Shown: positions 8,380 through 18,302, counted from the stretch's first letter. The stretch: DNA of 64,000 nucleotides from Vagococcus luciliae (GCF_024637875.1 NZ_CP102451.1:437001-501000); one strand, 5' to 3'. Numbers and translations: made by a program. The notes: generated by a model from the sequence alone, not told the origin.

Positions 8380-9090
8380 TTAATTTTCTTTAATTAATGT
8401 TTCTAGACCAACAATCATCATGTCATTAAATGTCGTTTGACGTTCTTCTGATGTGGTTTCTTCACCAGTAATCATATGATCGCTTACTGTCATCAAAGCA
8501 AGTGCTTGAACGTTGTATTTAGCTGCTAGATAGTAAAGCACCGCCGCTTCCATCTCAACACCTAACACACCGTACTCTCCAAGTTTAAAGACGTCTGAAT
8601 TATCATCTGAGTAAAACGTATCATTTGATAACACATTACCTACATGAATGTTAAAGCCTTTTTCTTTTGCAATATCATAAGCTGTTGTTAATAAATCAAA
8701 ATCAGCAATTTGTGGGAAATCAAAATTTGGAAAATCTTTACGAATAATCGCAGAATTGGTTGCTGCTGCTTGAGCTAACACTAAATCTCTCACATGCACA
8801 TCTTTACGAATCGCACCACATGTTCCTACACGCAATAATTTTTTCACATCATACTCGCGAATTAATTCATTCGCATAAATGGCTGCTGAAGGCATTCCCA
8901 TACCAGTTCCTTGAACGGATACTTTATGACCTTTATACGTTCCGGTATATCCTAACATCCCACGAACTTCATTATAACACTTAGGATCTTCTAAAAATGT
9001 TTCGGCAATATATTTCGCTCTTAATGGATCTCCCGGAAGTAAAATCTTATCTGCGATTTCTCCCTTTTTTGCTCCAATATGTACGCTCAT
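8380..9090 (-). CDS. deoD: Purine-nucleoside phosphorylase, DeoD (hexameric) type
   Basis: Phosphorolysis of purine (deoxy)nucleosides, including adenosine, to base and (deoxy)ribose 1-phosphate. At 236 aa it is the usual size for the hexameric class. Signatures: [11 protein letters not shown], phosphate-binding RVGTCGAI near residue 85, nucleoside-binding [11 protein letters not shown] and the catalytic Asp in TVSDH near residue 204. AAAGGAG precedes the ATG. It is the last gene of the deo locus, 17 bases after punA. With the trimeric PunA upstream, the cell can use both 6-amino and 6-oxo purine nucleosides. Confidence 0.97.
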   Translation of the reverse strand: MSVHIGAKKGEIADKILLPGDPLRAKYIAETFLEDPKCYNEVRGMLGYTGTYKGHKVSVQGTGMGMPSAAIYANELIREYDVKKLLRVGTCGAIRKDVHVRDLVLAQAAATNSAIIRKDFPNFDFPQIADFDLLTTAYDIAKEKGFNIHVGNVLSNDTFYSDDNSDVFKLGEYGVLGVEMEAAVLYYLAAKYNVQALALMTVSDHMITGEETTSEERQTTFNDMMIVGLETLIKEN

Positions 9091-9107
9091 TCTTCAGTCT
9101 CCTTTAT

Positions 9108-9923
9108 TTATAATTTTTCTAATGTACGCTTCACTAGTTCTTTGAAATCTGCTTTTACTCGTTCTGTTGTTTCAACCACCTCTTCATGGTTTAAATTGGC
9201 TTGCATACCGGCAGCTAAGTTTGTCACACATGTGATACCTAGTACTTTCATTGACATGTGATTAGCTACAATCACTTCAGGAACAGTTGACATACCAACA
9301 GCATCCGCACCCATCACACGTGCCATGCGTACTTCTGCTGGTGTTTCATAAGTTGGACCAGAGAATCCCATATACACACCTTTTTGTAAGTGAATAGACA
9401 ATTCTTGTGCTACTTTTTTCGTTACTTCACCATATGCTTTGTTGTAAGCTTCTGACATATCAGGGAAACGTGGACCTAAATCTTCTTCGTTTAACCCCAT
9501 TAAAGGGTTGTCTCCTGTAAAGTTAATTTGATCAGTAATTAACATCAAATCGCCAGGTGAAAAACTTGTATTCACCCCACCAGCCGCATTTGTGACGATT
9601 AACGAGTCAGCTCCTAACGCTTTCATCACGCGTACTGGAAACGTAACTGTTTGCATTGAATGACCTTCATAATAATGGAAGCGTCCTTGCATTGCTAATA
9701 CTTTTTTACCAGATAATGTTCCGTAAACTAGTTGTCCAGCATGACCTACAACTGTTGATACAGGAAAATGTGGGATGTCTGCATAAGGAATAACCACACG
9801 ATCTGTAATCTCGTCAGCTAGTTCTCCTAAACCTGATCCTAAGATAAGACCAAAATCAACGGTTCCTACCCCTGCCTCTTTAATATATTGTGATGTTGCT
9901 GCTAATTTTTCGCTTAATGACAT
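9108..9923 (-). CDS. punA: Purine-nucleoside phosphorylase, trimeric inosine/guanosine type
   Basis: Phosphorolysis of inosine and guanosine and their deoxy forms. The 271-aa length, LILGSGLGELADE phosphate-binding loop near residue 28, FHYYEGHSM, VTNAAGG, and MSTVPEVIVANH signatures place it in the low-molecular-mass trimeric class (PunA/PupG). It starts at ATG with AAGGGAGA upstream, 13 bases after deoB. Cytosolic; supplies hypoxanthine or guanine for salvage and ribose 1-phosphate to DeoB. Confidence 0.97.
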   Translation of the reverse strand: MSLSEKLAATSQYIKEAGVGTVDFGLILGSGLGELADEITDRVVIPYADIPHFPVSTVVGHAGQLVYGTLSGKKVLAMQGRFHYYEGHSMQTVTFPVRVMKALGADSLIVTNAAGGVNTSFSPGDLMLITDQINFTGDNPLMGLNEEDLGPRFPDMSEAYNKAYGEVTKKVAQELSIHLQKGVYMGFSGPTYETPAEVRMARVMGADAVGMSTVPEVIVANHMSMKVLGITCVTNLAAGMQANLNHEEVVETTERVKADFKELVKRTLEKL

Positions 9924-9936
9924 GTTATAGTCTCCC

Positions 9937-11106
9937 TTATTTCAATAATTCTAAAAAGCTTTTTCCGTTTTCTGTTGGTTTAACATCAAAATTATCTGCA
10001 ATTGTCGCAGAAATATCTGAGTAATAACCTTGTGGCAATTGACCATGTCCTTGCATTTTTTTACTATAAGCAAGTAATGGTACATACTCACGAGTATGAT
10101 CTGTCCCTGGGAATGTTGGATCATTTCCGTGGTCTGCTGTAATTAATAATAAATCATCTTCTTGCATATTAGCATAAATTTCAGGTAAGCGAGCATCAAA
10201 TTCTTCTAGCGCTTTTGCATAACCTGGTGTATCTCTTCTGTGTCCAAATAACGCATCAAAGTCAACCAAGTTAGTAAAACTTACTCCTTCAAAATCTTGT
10301 TTCATCACGTCTAATAATTTATCTACGCCATCCATATTTGAAGCGGTACGGATTGCTTCTGTCACTCCTTGACCGTTAAAAATATCGTTGATTTTACCAA
10401 CTGCGATAACATCTTTTCCAGCATCTTTTAATTCATTTAAAACTGTTCGACCAAATGGATCAAGTGCATAGTCGTGACGGTTAGCGGTACGTTTAAAGTT
10501 ACCAGGTTCACCTAAGTAAGGTCTTGCAATAATACGACCAATCATGTAAGGATCATCTTTGGTAATCTCACGAGTATACTCACAGATTTTGTATAATTCT
10601 TCTAATGGAATCACGTCTTCATGAGCAGCAATTTGTAACACTGGATCCGCTGATGTATAGATAATCAAATCACCTGTTTTCATTTGTTCTTCACCAAAAT
10701 CTTCAATTACTTGTGTGCCACTATATGGTTTATTGGCTCCCATAATAATACCACGACCCGAAAATTCAGTGATTTTATCTAATAAGTCTTGAGGAAATCC
10801 TTCTGGAAAGACTCTAAAAGGTGTTTGAATGTTTAATCCAGCAATTTCCCAATGTCCAGTCATTGTGTCTTTACCAACAGATACTTCTTCTAGTTTAGTC
10901 GCATAGCCTTTGTGATCTTCAATTGCCTTTACACCTTTTAGTGGTTCAATTGTTCCTAATCCCAATTCTTCCATATTTGGCACATGTAAGCCATGATCAG
11001 CGATATGACCTAATGTATGACTACCTACATCGCCAAATTTTTCAGCATCTGGTGCTTCACCAATTCCTACAGAATCTAATACTACTAAATGAATTCTTTT
11101 AAACAT
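9937..11106 (-). CDS. deoB: Phosphopentomutase
   Basis: Converts (deoxy)ribose 1-phosphate to the 5-phosphate, linking nucleoside phosphorolysis to the pentose pathway. Alkaline-phosphatase-superfamily metalloenzyme: N-terminal metal ligand in [13 protein letters not shown], phospho-acceptor Thr in [10 protein letters not shown] near residue 86, and C-terminal metal-binding [18 protein letters not shown]. The frame extends to a TTG at 11124, but GAAGAAGGA inside that stretch is the ribosome-binding site of ATG 11106, chosen here (389 aa). It is separated from the transporter genes by a terminator-like hairpin, so it may be expressed at a lower level than the upstream genes. Confidence 0.97.
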   Translation of the reverse strand: MFKRIHLVVLDSVGIGEAPDAEKFGDVGSHTLGHIADHGLHVPNMEELGLGTIEPLKGVKAIEDHKGYATKLEEVSVGKDTMTGHWEIAGLNIQTPFRVFPEGFPQDLLDKITEFSGRGIIMGANKPYSGTQVIEDFGEEQMKTGDLIIYTSADPVLQIAAHEDVIPLEELYKICEYTREITKDDPYMIGRIIARPYLGEPGNFKRTANRHDYALDPFGRTVLNELKDAGKDVIAVGKINDIFNGQGVTEAIRTASNMDGVDKLLDVMKQDFEGVSFTNLVDFDALFGHRRDTPGYAKALEEFDARLPEIYANMQEDDLLLITADHGNDPTFPGTDHTREYVPLLAYSKKMQGHGQLPQGYYSDISATIADNFDVKPTENGKSFLELLK

Positions 11107-11140
11107 TACAATTCCTTCTTCCAAGTCATTTTTATATTTT

Positions 11141-11179
11141 AAAACCTTCCTCTGTTTAGAGGAGCTAGAGGAAGGTTTT
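11141..11179 (-). terminator. Terminator/attenuator between the nup permease and deoB
   Basis: A perfect 13-bp stem (11179-11167 with 11153-11141) and a 13-base loop follow the last permease gene by 6 bases on the minus strand. The T-run after it is short, which suits partial read-through into deoB. Confidence 0.75.
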
Positions 11180-11184
11180 AATTA

Positions 11185-12147
11185 CTATTTAGATTTAATA
11201 TATGTTTTACCGCCTGCTTTAGGACCTGTTGCTTTGCCTAAGAACAAGACTAACACAATGATTGTTAACGCATATGGAGCACTTTGTAAGTAAACTTTTG
11301 GAATACTTGAAATAAATGGAATACTATCCCCTACAATACTCAAGTTTTGAGCAAAACCAAAGAATAAGGCTGCTCCCATCGCACCAAGTGGGTTCCATTT
11401 ACCAAAGATCATCGCAGCCATTGAGATGAATCCTTGACCAGAGATAGTTGTCACAGCAAAACGTCCAGCGATTGTTTGAGCAAATACCGCCCCACCAATT
11501 CCACCTAAAAAGCCAGAAATTAATACTCCAGCATATTTCATACCATAGACATTAATCCCTAATGTATCCGCTGCTTGAGGGTTTTCCCCAACAGAACGCA
11601 ATCTCAAACCAAAACGTGTTTTATAAATAACAAACCACGCGATAATTGACACCAAAATAGCCACAAACGCAGGAGCTGACGTTTTTTCAAACAATAATGG
11701 TCCAATGACTGGGATTTTGCTTAATCCAGGAATTTCCCAATAACCAAACGTTTGAGGTACTTGGTCAGTTTGACCTTTACCATATAATACTTTAACTAAG
11801 AAAATACTTAAAGCAGGTGCCATCAAGTTAATCACAGTACCACTGATAATATGATCTGCTCGTAAATTAATAGTCGCCACTGCATGAAGTAAAGAGAAAA
11901 TCATTCCGACAATTCCACCAACTAATAAAGCAATCCACGGGGTCCATACACCAAATACTCCAGCATATGTAATATTAAAAACTACCGAACTAAAAGCCCC
12001 CATCACCATGATACCTTCTAACCCAACGTTGACAATTCCGCCACGTTCTGAAAAGGTTCCGCCTAATGCTGTAAAAACAAGAGGTGTTGAATAAACAAGT
12101 GTTTGCGTAATAATTGACGCAACTGTTGACATAGTATCTGCTGCCAT
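11185..12147 (-). CDS. nupC: Nucleoside ABC transporter, permease subunit 2
   Basis: Membrane subunit of a BmpA/NupABC-type nucleoside importer. It has about eight to ten hydrophobic segments and the family loop GENPQAADTLGINVYGMKYAGVLISG, including the EAA-like contact region to the ATPase. ATG 12147 follows GGAGG with 9-base spacing; a GTG immediately before it is the alternative. The upstream permease gene ends in TGA overlapping this start, so translation is coupled. Gene symbol follows the Lactococcus nupA-nupB-nupC naming; B. subtilis calls the equivalents NupP/NupQ. Confidence 0.93.
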   Translation of the reverse strand: MAADTMSTVASIITQTLVYSTPLVFTALGGTFSERGGIVNVGLEGIMVMGAFSSVVFNITYAGVFGVWTPWIALLVGGIVGMIFSLLHAVATINLRADHIISGTVINLMAPALSIFLVKVLYGKGQTDQVPQTFGYWEIPGLSKIPVIGPLLFEKTSAPAFVAILVSIIAWFVIYKTRFGLRLRSVGENPQAADTLGINVYGMKYAGVLISGFLGGIGGAVFAQTIAGRFAVTTISGQGFISMAAMIFGKWNPLGAMGAALFFGFAQNLSIVGDSIPFISSIPKVYLQSAPYALTIIVLVLFLGKATGPKAGGKTYIKSK

Positions 12148-13250
12148 CACGCTTTACCTCCTTCAACTTTGCTAGCTTTTGTGTCTTTTTTTGTTTCAAG
12201 TTTTGTTAAAATCAATTTGATTAAATAGCTAATGCCGACAAAGAAGATAATTGAAGCAATAACTACGTCAACCAATTCAGTCGGAACGCCTGCTAAGATC
12301 GGCATACCTTGTCCACCAAGTTTCAAAATACTGAATAATAAAGCAGATAACAAGATACCAATGGATGATCCCCCACCTAATAAGGAAACTGCCATACCAT
12401 CAAAACCAATGCTTAATGAATTACCTTGAACAAAGAAATTACCAAATGTTCCTAATCCATATACAACGCCACCCATACCAGCTAAAGCACCTGAGATAAC
12501 CATAGATAGAACAATGATACGTTTACTACTCATCCCTGCATATTCTGAGGCAAATGGGTTTAAACCAACTGCTGTGATTTCATATCCTAATGTTGTTTTC
12601 TTCATTAAAAACCAAATTAAAATTAAGAAAATCAGTGCAAAGATAATACCTAAATTTAAACGAGAACCATTACTAATCGATGTTAAAAACTCTGTTCTTA
12701 ATGATACGTTTGCTCCAACTAACTTAGTTGTTCCTTTTGTTGAAATAAATTTTTGAGGAATCACATTATTCACTATATGTGTACTGGTATAAAGTAAAAT
12801 ATAGTTCATCATGATGGTTACAATGACTTCACTTGTTCCAAAATAGGCTCTTAATAGACCTGGTATAGCTGCCGTAAGAGCTCCTGCAATCACACCCGCT
12901 AAAATAGCTGCAGTTAGGGCAATTAATCTTGGAGAATCTCCCATTGATAGACCGACCCAAATACTTGCCACCCATCCAGCTAAGGCTTGACCTGAAAGCC
13001 CGATATTAAAGAACCCTGCCGCACTTGCCACAGAAAAACCTAATGCCGTAAAAATTAATGGACCAGCTGTTACAAAAATTTCACCAATACTTTTTGGTGA
13101 TTGAAAAGCAGTTGTTAACATGGCTTGATACCCTTGTACTGGGTTGTAACCAAAAATCAACATAATAATTGCACCTAATACAAATCCCATAATAACCGAT
13201 AAAATAGGAACCAAGATTCCATTCATTTTACTAAACTTAAAATTACTCAT
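12147..13250 (-). CDS. nupB: Nucleoside ABC transporter, permease subunit 1
   Basis: The larger permease (367 aa) of the nucleoside importer, with an N-terminal membrane segment beginning near residue 12 and about nine more. The family pattern TSEVIVTIMMNYI and the cytoplasmic loop VGLNPFASEYAGMSSKRIIVLSM near residue 230 mark the BPD_transp_2 family. Its ATG overlaps the last 8 bases of the ATPase gene, and its stop overlaps the next permease start: a tightly coupled transport operon. Confidence 0.93.
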   Translation of the reverse strand: MSNFKFSKMNGILVPILSVIMGFVLGAIIMLIFGYNPVQGYQAMLTTAFQSPKSIGEIFVTAGPLIFTALGFSVASAAGFFNIGLSGQALAGWVASIWVGLSMGDSPRLIALTAAILAGVIAGALTAAIPGLLRAYFGTSEVIVTIMMNYILLYTSTHIVNNVIPQKFISTKGTTKLVGANVSLRTEFLTSISNGSRLNLGIIFALIFLILIWFLMKKTTLGYEITAVGLNPFASEYAGMSSKRIIVLSMVISGALAGMGGVVYGLGTFGNFFVQGNSLSIGFDGMAVSLLGGGSSIGILLSALLFSILKLGGQGMPILAGVPTELVDVVIASIIFFVGISYLIKLILTKLETKKDTKASKVEGGKA

Positions 13251-14808
13251 TAGTTACACCTGCCTCTGTCCCTAATTCTCGTCGTGCCTCTTCCAACGTA
13301 TATCCAGCCATTAATAATCCTAATTCATTTTCCGTTGTTTCTTTTGGATCTACAATCCCAACGATTTGACCAGCGTGGATAACCGCAATACGATCTGATA
13401 CATTTAAAATTTCTTCTAATTCAAAACTAACGACTAAAACAGCATTTCCTTTGTCACGATGGTTAATCAGACGTTTATGAATATATTCAATCGCCCCAAC
13501 ATCTAATCCACGAGTTGGTTGAGATACGATTAATAACTCAGGGTCTCTATCCATCTCACGAGCAATGATGGCTTTTTGTTGGTTACCACCTGATAGTGAT
13601 TTAGCTTGCGCATGCTCACTCGTTGTTCGAACATCATATTCTTCAATTAATTTTCTCGCATAAGAATCCATGTAACCATAATTCAATACACCATTCTTAC
13701 TAAATGGTTCGTGATAATAAGTTTGTAAGGCAATATTTTCAGATAACGTCATATCTAAAACTAAGCCATATTTATGTCTATCTTCAGGGACATGTCCCAC
13801 GCTTGATTCTGTAATCTGGCGAGGTTTCAAATTCGTGATATCTTTGTCACGTAACTTCACTTTACCTGATTCTATTTTTTTAAGACCTGTAATAGCTTGA
13901 ATTAACTCTGTTTGACCATTGCCATCAATTCCTGCAATCCCAACAACTTCTCCAGCCCTAACATCTAAATCAAGTCCTTTAATGGCTTCAAGTCCACGAT
14001 TGTCTTTTACATGCAAGTCTTGTACAGATAAAACCACTTCTTTCGGATCAGCTACTTCTTTTTCTGTTTTAAACGATACAGAACGTCCCACCATTAAATC
14101 TGCTAATTGTTGTGAACTAACGTCTTTTACGTTAACTGTTTCGATACTCTTACCACGACGAATAACCGTACATCTATCCGCCACTTTTTTAATTTCATCT
14201 AACTTGTGCGTAATAATAATGATTGATTTACCTTCTTTTACTAATTCCTTCATGGTTATAATCAACTCATCAATTTCTTGAGGTGTTAATACCGCTGTCG
14301 GCTCATCAAAAATTAAAATATTCGCGCCACGATACAATGTTTTTAAAATTTCAACACGTTGTTGCATCCCAACAGAAATATCACTAATTAAAGCATCTGG
14401 GTTAACTTCCATTCCATATTGCTCTGAAATTCGTTTTAAATCTTCCACTGATTTTTTCTTATCTAACACACCTGACTTTGTTGGTTCATCACCTAAAATA
14501 ATATTTTCGGTTACTGTAAACGCATCAACCAACATAAAATGTTGATGGACCATTCCGATTCCTAATCGTTTGGCATCAGTTGGGTTAGCAATTGTTACTG
14601 GCTGACCATCCATATAGATTTGTCCGCTTGTCGGCTGTAATAATCCTGACAAGACATTCATCAATGTTGATTTACCTGCCCCATTCTCACCTAGCAACGC
14701 ATGGATTTCACCTTTTCTAATTTGGAGATTGATGTTGTCATTTGCTTTGAAATCACCAAATTGTTTTGTGATATTCCGCATTTCTATGACATAGTTTTCC
14801 TCACTCAT
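13243..14808 (-). CDS. nupA: Nucleoside ABC transporter, double ATPase subunit
   Basis: Cytosolic ATPase powering the BmpA-NupBC importer. It holds two nucleotide-binding domains. The first has a full Walker A (GENGAGKST, near residue 40), signature DISVGMQQR and Walker B ILIFDEPTAVL. The second has a degenerate Walker A (GIDGNGQTEL) but a good signature SLSGGNQQK, as is usual for sugar/nucleoside-type double ATPases. The frame is open to 14835, but GAGGTG lies before ATG 14808 (MSEENYVIEM), which is used (521 aa). It is separated from bmpA by 170 bases containing inverted repeats. Confidence 0.95.
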   Translation of the reverse strand: MSEENYVIEMRNITKQFGDFKANDNINLQIRKGEIHALLGENGAGKSTLMNVLSGLLQPTSGQIYMDGQPVTIANPTDAKRLGIGMVHQHFMLVDAFTVTENIILGDEPTKSGVLDKKKSVEDLKRISEQYGMEVNPDALISDISVGMQQRVEILKTLYRGANILIFDEPTAVLTPQEIDELIITMKELVKEGKSIIIITHKLDEIKKVADRCTVIRRGKSIETVNVKDVSSQQLADLMVGRSVSFKTEKEVADPKEVVLSVQDLHVKDNRGLEAIKGLDLDVRAGEVVGIAGIDGNGQTELIQAITGLKKIESGKVKLRDKDITNLKPRQITESSVGHVPEDRHKYGLVLDMTLSENIALQTYYHEPFSKNGVLNYGYMDSYARKLIEEYDVRTTSEHAQAKSLSGGNQQKAIIAREMDRDPELLIVSQPTRGLDVGAIEYIHKRLINHRDKGNAVLVVSFELEEILNVSDRIAVIHAGQIVGIVDPKETTENELGLLMAGYTLEEARRELGTEAGVTNE

Positions 14809-14836
14809 GATTTCACACCTCTTTATCATTATCACA

Positions 14837-14958
14837 CTTCAAAGTTTAGACTTTGAAGGAAAGAGAAAACTTACTTTTCCCATTCCTTTAAAGCCTAAAA
14901 GAAAAACTTTATGGAAAAGTTATTCAGTTTATTTTGAACGTTTCCCATAAAGTTTTCT
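14837..14958 (-). repeat. Inverted repeats between bmpA and nupA
   Basis: Two dyads sit in this spacer: a 9-bp stem at 14837-14845/14850-14858, and a longer imperfect pair at about 14902-14918/14941-14957 containing ACTTTATGG on one arm and its complement on the other. Such structures after a substrate-binding lipoprotein gene often limit read-through or protect the 3' end of its mRNA, so that lipoprotein exceeds ATPase. No canonical T-run follows. Confidence 0.5.
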
Positions 14959-14978
14959 ATCAACAACCTTCATTACAA

Positions 14979-16085
14979 TTATTTTTTACTTGGTGCTTCT
15001 GGTACTTCTACTTTCCCATCAATAACTTCTTTACGAGCTTTTTCTACTGCTTCAAGTGCTTTTTCGTCTAAATGCCCTTTAGATAAATCAACTCCGCCTT
15101 CTTTAAGACCATATACTAATATGTCTCCACCAGGGAATTCACCTTTTTGAGCTTTTTCAGTTACGTCTTTAACAGCAGTTCCTACACCCTTAATACTTGA
15201 TGTTAATGTGAAGTTTTCTTCTTTACCATCTTTATCTTTGTAGTTACCATCTTCTTCTTGATCTCTATCGACACCAATAACCCAAACGCGTTTGTCTGCA
15301 GGTTGTTTTTCATTTAAATCTTTTGCTTCTTGGAATACACCAGCACCAGTTCCACCTGAAGCATGATAGATAATATCAATACCATTTTGATACATATTTG
15401 CAGCTAGTGCTTTCCCTTTAGCTGGATCTCCAAATGATGCTGCATATTGTACATCAACTTTAATTTTTTTATCTAATTCTTTTGCTCCATCTTCAACCCC
15501 TTTGACAAATCCTGCTTCAAAACGGTCAATAACTGCTCCTTCTTCTCCTCCGATAAATCCAACTTTATCAGATTTTGTAGAATAAGCTGCTGCAATACCT
15601 GCTAAATAAGCTGCTTCGTTATCTTTAAATGTTAAAGATACCACGTTGTCTTTTCCTTCAATAACGGAGTCTACAATACCAAATTGTGTATCTTTATTTT
15701 GATCTGCTGCTGCTGAGATGGCATCTGTTAATAAGTAACCAATCCCAAAAATTGTTTCAAATTTACTTGCGACAGCTTGATCAATATTTGTTGTATATTG
15801 AGAAGCATCTGTTGATTGGAAATAATCATATCCATTAGCTCCTTTTTCAAGCTTGTTAGCTTCTCCCCATTCTTTCAAACCTTCCCATGCACCTTGGTTA
15901 AACGATTTATCATCGACACCACCAACGTCAGTAACAATTGCAGCCGTATGAACTGTTTGATCTGGTTTTTCACCTGAAGTTGATTTTCCACCAACATTAC
16001 CAGCTTTATTACCCCCACAAGCTGTTAATGTCACTGCTAATCCCATAACTAATAGTCCTGCACCAATTTTTGTTGATTTTTTCAT
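14979..16085 (-). CDS. bmpA: BMP-family nucleoside-binding lipoprotein
   Basis: Extracellular substrate-binding subunit of the nucleoside ABC importer. Residues 1-23 are a lipoprotein signal (lipobox LTAC, Cys23), followed by a Ser/Gly linker. The BMP domain is recognisable from AAIVTDVGGVDDKSFNQGAWEG near residue 47, GIGYLL, GFIGGEEGAVIDRFEAGF and HASGGTGAGVFQEA. GGAGG precedes the ATG. It lies 37 bases after cdd, so both are probably co-transcribed. Purine and pyrimidine nucleosides are the expected ligands from the family and the surrounding salvage enzymes. Confidence 0.95.
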   Translation of the reverse strand: MKKSTKIGAGLLVMGLAVTLTACGGNKAGNVGGKSTSGEKPDQTVHTAAIVTDVGGVDDKSFNQGAWEGLKEWGEANKLEKGANGYDYFQSTDASQYTTNIDQAVASKFETIFGIGYLLTDAISAAADQNKDTQFGIVDSVIEGKDNVVSLTFKDNEAAYLAGIAAAYSTKSDKVGFIGGEEGAVIDRFEAGFVKGVEDGAKELDKKIKVDVQYAASFGDPAKGKALAANMYQNGIDIIYHASGGTGAGVFQEAKDLNEKQPADKRVWVIGVDRDQEEDGNYKDKDGKEENFTLTSSIKGVGTAVKDVTEKAQKGEFPGGDILVYGLKEGGVDLSKGHLDEKALEAVEKARKEVIDGKVEVPEAPSKK

Positions 16086-16122
16086 TTTTGAAAAACCTCC
16101 GCTTATAATTTTTAGTTGATAG

Positions 16123-16518
16123 TTATTTTTCTACTTCGACAAACGAATAAGGAAGTAGCTCTTGCATTGTTGTTTCTTTTGTATCACCATTTAAATTACA
16201 TAATGTAATTGGCATATCTGGCTTACAAAATTCGACTAAAACTTGTCTACATGCCCCACAAGGAGAAATTGGTTCTTTAGTATTACCAATAACCACTAAA
16301 TGCTCAAATTCTTTTTCACCTTCTGAGATAGCTTTAAAAATGGCTGTTCTTTCTGCACAATTGGTTAACCCAAATGATGCATTTTCAATATTACAACCTT
16401 CATACACTTTTCCTGATTTAGTCACAAGAGCTGCTCCTACAGGAAATTCAGAATAAGGAACATACGCTTGTTGATACGCATGTTTTGCATGGTCAATCCA
16501 ACTTTTATCTACTGTCAT
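16123..16518 (-). CDS. cdd: Cytidine deaminase
   Basis: Deaminates cytidine and deoxycytidine to uridine and deoxyuridine, feeding the pyrimidine-nucleoside phosphorylase. Zinc ligands and catalytic Glu are in CAERTAIFKA, and the second Cys pair is in PCGACRQV; 131 aa is the standard short tetrameric form. The frame extends to 16569, but TAGGAGA lies before ATG 16518 (MTVDKSWIDHA), the chosen start. Confidence 0.97.
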   Translation of the reverse strand: MTVDKSWIDHAKHAYQQAYVPYSEFPVGAALVTKSGKVYEGCNIENASFGLTNCAERTAIFKAISEGEKEFEHLVVIGNTKEPISPCGACRQVLVEFCKPDMPITLCNLNGDTKETTMQELLPYSFVEVEK

Positions 16519-16877
16519 AATATATCTCCTATCTTTATTACCTATGAACATTGCTTCTAGAGACCTCATCAGAAATTACTTGATATTACTCGCCCCCTCT
16601 TTTTTGATAAGAAAATATCTTTTACCTGCTCAATTATTACAACTATACCAATTATCTGAAGTTTTTTCACTTAACCTGACTTTAATGGTGAAAACTCTTA
16701 CTTTACTAACATTAGTTAATAGACGAGTTATAAATCAGACAATCGTTATTTTATAATAAATTAGGTAAAAAAGACTTTAATCATTTATATTACCTCTAAA
16801 ATTAAAGATACTATTTTTAAGAGAATTTTTCAATATTCATTAGAATAATATGAACATTTTTTTTATAAATATTTTTA
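16519..16877. other. Gene-poor gap between cdd and pdp
   Basis: About 360 bases without a convincing gene. A 70-codon plus-strand frame (16544-16756) has no ribosome-binding site, is low-complexity Leu/Thr-rich and overlaps the cdd start, so I do not annotate it. Minus-strand frames are broken by several stops. In related enterococci I recall deoC near this point in the locus; I see no convincing remnant of it. The gap may carry the cdd promoter, but no strong -35/-10 pair is evident. Confidence 0.5.
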
Positions 16878-18179
16878 TTATTCGGTTATAATTTTATGAA
16901 TTAAGACAGGTTCTTCTCCTACTTCCCCAATCTCAATGTTATCATAAATAACTTTTAAGACATCTTCTACATTTTCTCGATTTGATTGAATCGTCACTAA
17001 AGATTCTCCTTCAAATACTGTTTCGCCTACTTTTTTATTTAAAATCAACCCAACTGCATAATCTATGCTTTCTTCTTTTGTTCTTCTACCAGCCCCTAAA
17101 AGCATCGCTGCAACACCTATTTGATCAGCTACTATCTTAGAAATAATACCAGATTTTTTAGCTGGAACTTCGATGTTATAATTCGCTTGAGGTAATTTTT
17201 CAGGAAAATCGACAACCGAATCATCTCCACCTTGATTGCGAATCATTTCCTTAAATTTATCGGCTGCTTTTCCACTAGCTACACTATCCTCTAACAACTG
17301 TCTTGCTTCTTCAAGGGTATCAGCCTTTTCAGCTAACACTACCATTTGGCTTCCAAGTGTATAGACCATTTGCATCAAATCTTCTGGTCCATTACCTTTC
17401 AAAGCATCAATTGCTTCTTTGATTTCGTTAGCGTTCCCAATTGCGTTTCCTAATGGTTGTGACATATCCGAAATAATAGCCATTGTTTGTCGATTTGCTA
17501 AATGACCAATCCTTACCATTGTATGAGCTAACCTTTCCGCATCTTCTAAACTCTTCATAAATGCACCATCACCAGTTGTTACATCTAAAACGATTGCATC
17601 CGCTCCAGATGCAATTTTTTTACTCATAATAGAACTAGCAATCAATGGGATAGAGTCTACTGTTGCCGTTACATCACGTAATGCATAAATTTTTTTATCT
17701 GCTGGTGCTAAATCACCTGATTGACCAGTGACTGCTACATTACTTTCATTGACAAATTTAATAAATTCGTCATTTTCTAATTCTACTTTAAATCCAGGGA
17801 TAGCCTCTAGTTTATCAATTGTTCCACCTGTGTGTCCTAATCCACGGCCACTCATCTTAGCCACTTTTGCTCCTACTGATGCAACAAGAGGAGCTAATAC
17901 TAAAGTGGTTGTATCTCCTACACCACCTGTCGAGTGTTTATCTACTTTAATACCATTTATTGCTGATAAATCAATCATATCACCAGATTGACTCATTGCT
18001 GTTGTCATCCATGTAATTTCTTCATCTATCATATCATTAAAATATATTGCCATTAATAATGCACTCATTTGATAATCCGTTACATCACCAGTAGTATATC
18101 CATTGATAATGAATTCAATTTCATCTTTTGATAAAGGTAAACCGTCTCTTTTTTTCTTAATTAAATCTACCATTCTCAT
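16878..18179 (-). CDS. pdp: Pyrimidine-nucleoside phosphorylase
   Basis: Phosphorolysis of uridine, deoxyuridine and thymidine. Signatures: [20 protein letters not shown] near residue 79, [13 protein letters not shown] near residue 105, and the C-terminal PYNP domain from about residue 340. The frame begins at a TTG (18194), but the family N-terminus [10 protein letters not shown] and a GAGGG 8 bases upstream point to ATG 18179 (433 aa). It is the first gene after the operator region, so it is the likely entry point of the LacI- and CcpA-controlled deo transcript. Confidence 0.96.
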   Translation of the reverse strand: MRMVDLIKKKRDGLPLSKDEIEFIINGYTTGDVTDYQMSALLMAIYFNDMIDEEITWMTTAMSQSGDMIDLSAINGIKVDKHSTGGVGDTTTLVLAPLVASVGAKVAKMSGRGLGHTGGTIDKLEAIPGFKVELENDEFIKFVNESNVAVTGQSGDLAPADKKIYALRDVTATVDSIPLIASSIMSKKIASGADAIVLDVTTGDGAFMKSLEDAERLAHTMVRIGHLANRQTMAIISDMSQPLGNAIGNANEIKEAIDALKGNGPEDLMQMVYTLGSQMVVLAEKADTLEEARQLLEDSVASGKAADKFKEMIRNQGGDDSVVDFPEKLPQANYNIEVPAKKSGIISKIVADQIGVAAMLLGAGRRTKEESIDYAVGLILNKKVGETVFEGESLVTIQSNRENVEDVLKVIYDNIEIGEVGEEPVLIHKIITE

Positions 18180-18203
18180 CTTTAAATCCCTCAATTTCCA
18201 ATA

Positions 18204-18250
18204 AGTAAAACGATTTACTTCACTTAAAATATTTAGTAAATCGTTTTACT
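18204..18250. promoter_or_regulatory. Twin LacI-type operators upstream of pdp
   Basis: Two 16-base sites, AGTAAAACGATTTACT (18204-18219) and AGTAAATCGTTTTACT (18235-18250), are exact reverse complements of each other. Each is a palindrome with arms AGTAAA/TTTACT around a central CG, the style of LacI-family operators. Their centres are 31 bases apart, about three helical turns, so two dimers could bind on one DNA face. They lie between the LacI-family gene and pdp, just after the probable -10 element. Confidence 0.85.
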
Positions 18251-18266
18251 ATCTATAGTATTTAAC

Positions 18267-18280
18267 TAATAGCGCTTACA
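18267..18280 (-). promoter_or_regulatory. cre site overlapping the pdp promoter
   Basis: On the minus strand TGTAAGCGCTATTA agrees with the CcpA consensus TGWAARCGYTWNCW at nearly every position (last two positions weak). The overlapping TTGTAA is a plausible -35, with TATAGA 18 bases further as -10. Carbon catabolite repression of nucleoside use is expected. Confidence 0.7.
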
Positions 18281-18302
18281 ATTAGATTTTATCACATTTC
18301 AC

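Noticed and set aside
16544-16756. 70-codon plus-strand frame upstream of cdd
   Set aside because: No ribosome-binding site, low-complexity Leu/Thr content, and it overlaps the cdd leader.
16544-16760. Possible deoC remnant in the pdp-cdd gap
   Set aside because: A minus-strand stretch reading LIKKEGASNIK faintly recalls the end of DeoC, but stops interrupt the frame and the rest does not align; too weak to call a pseudogene.
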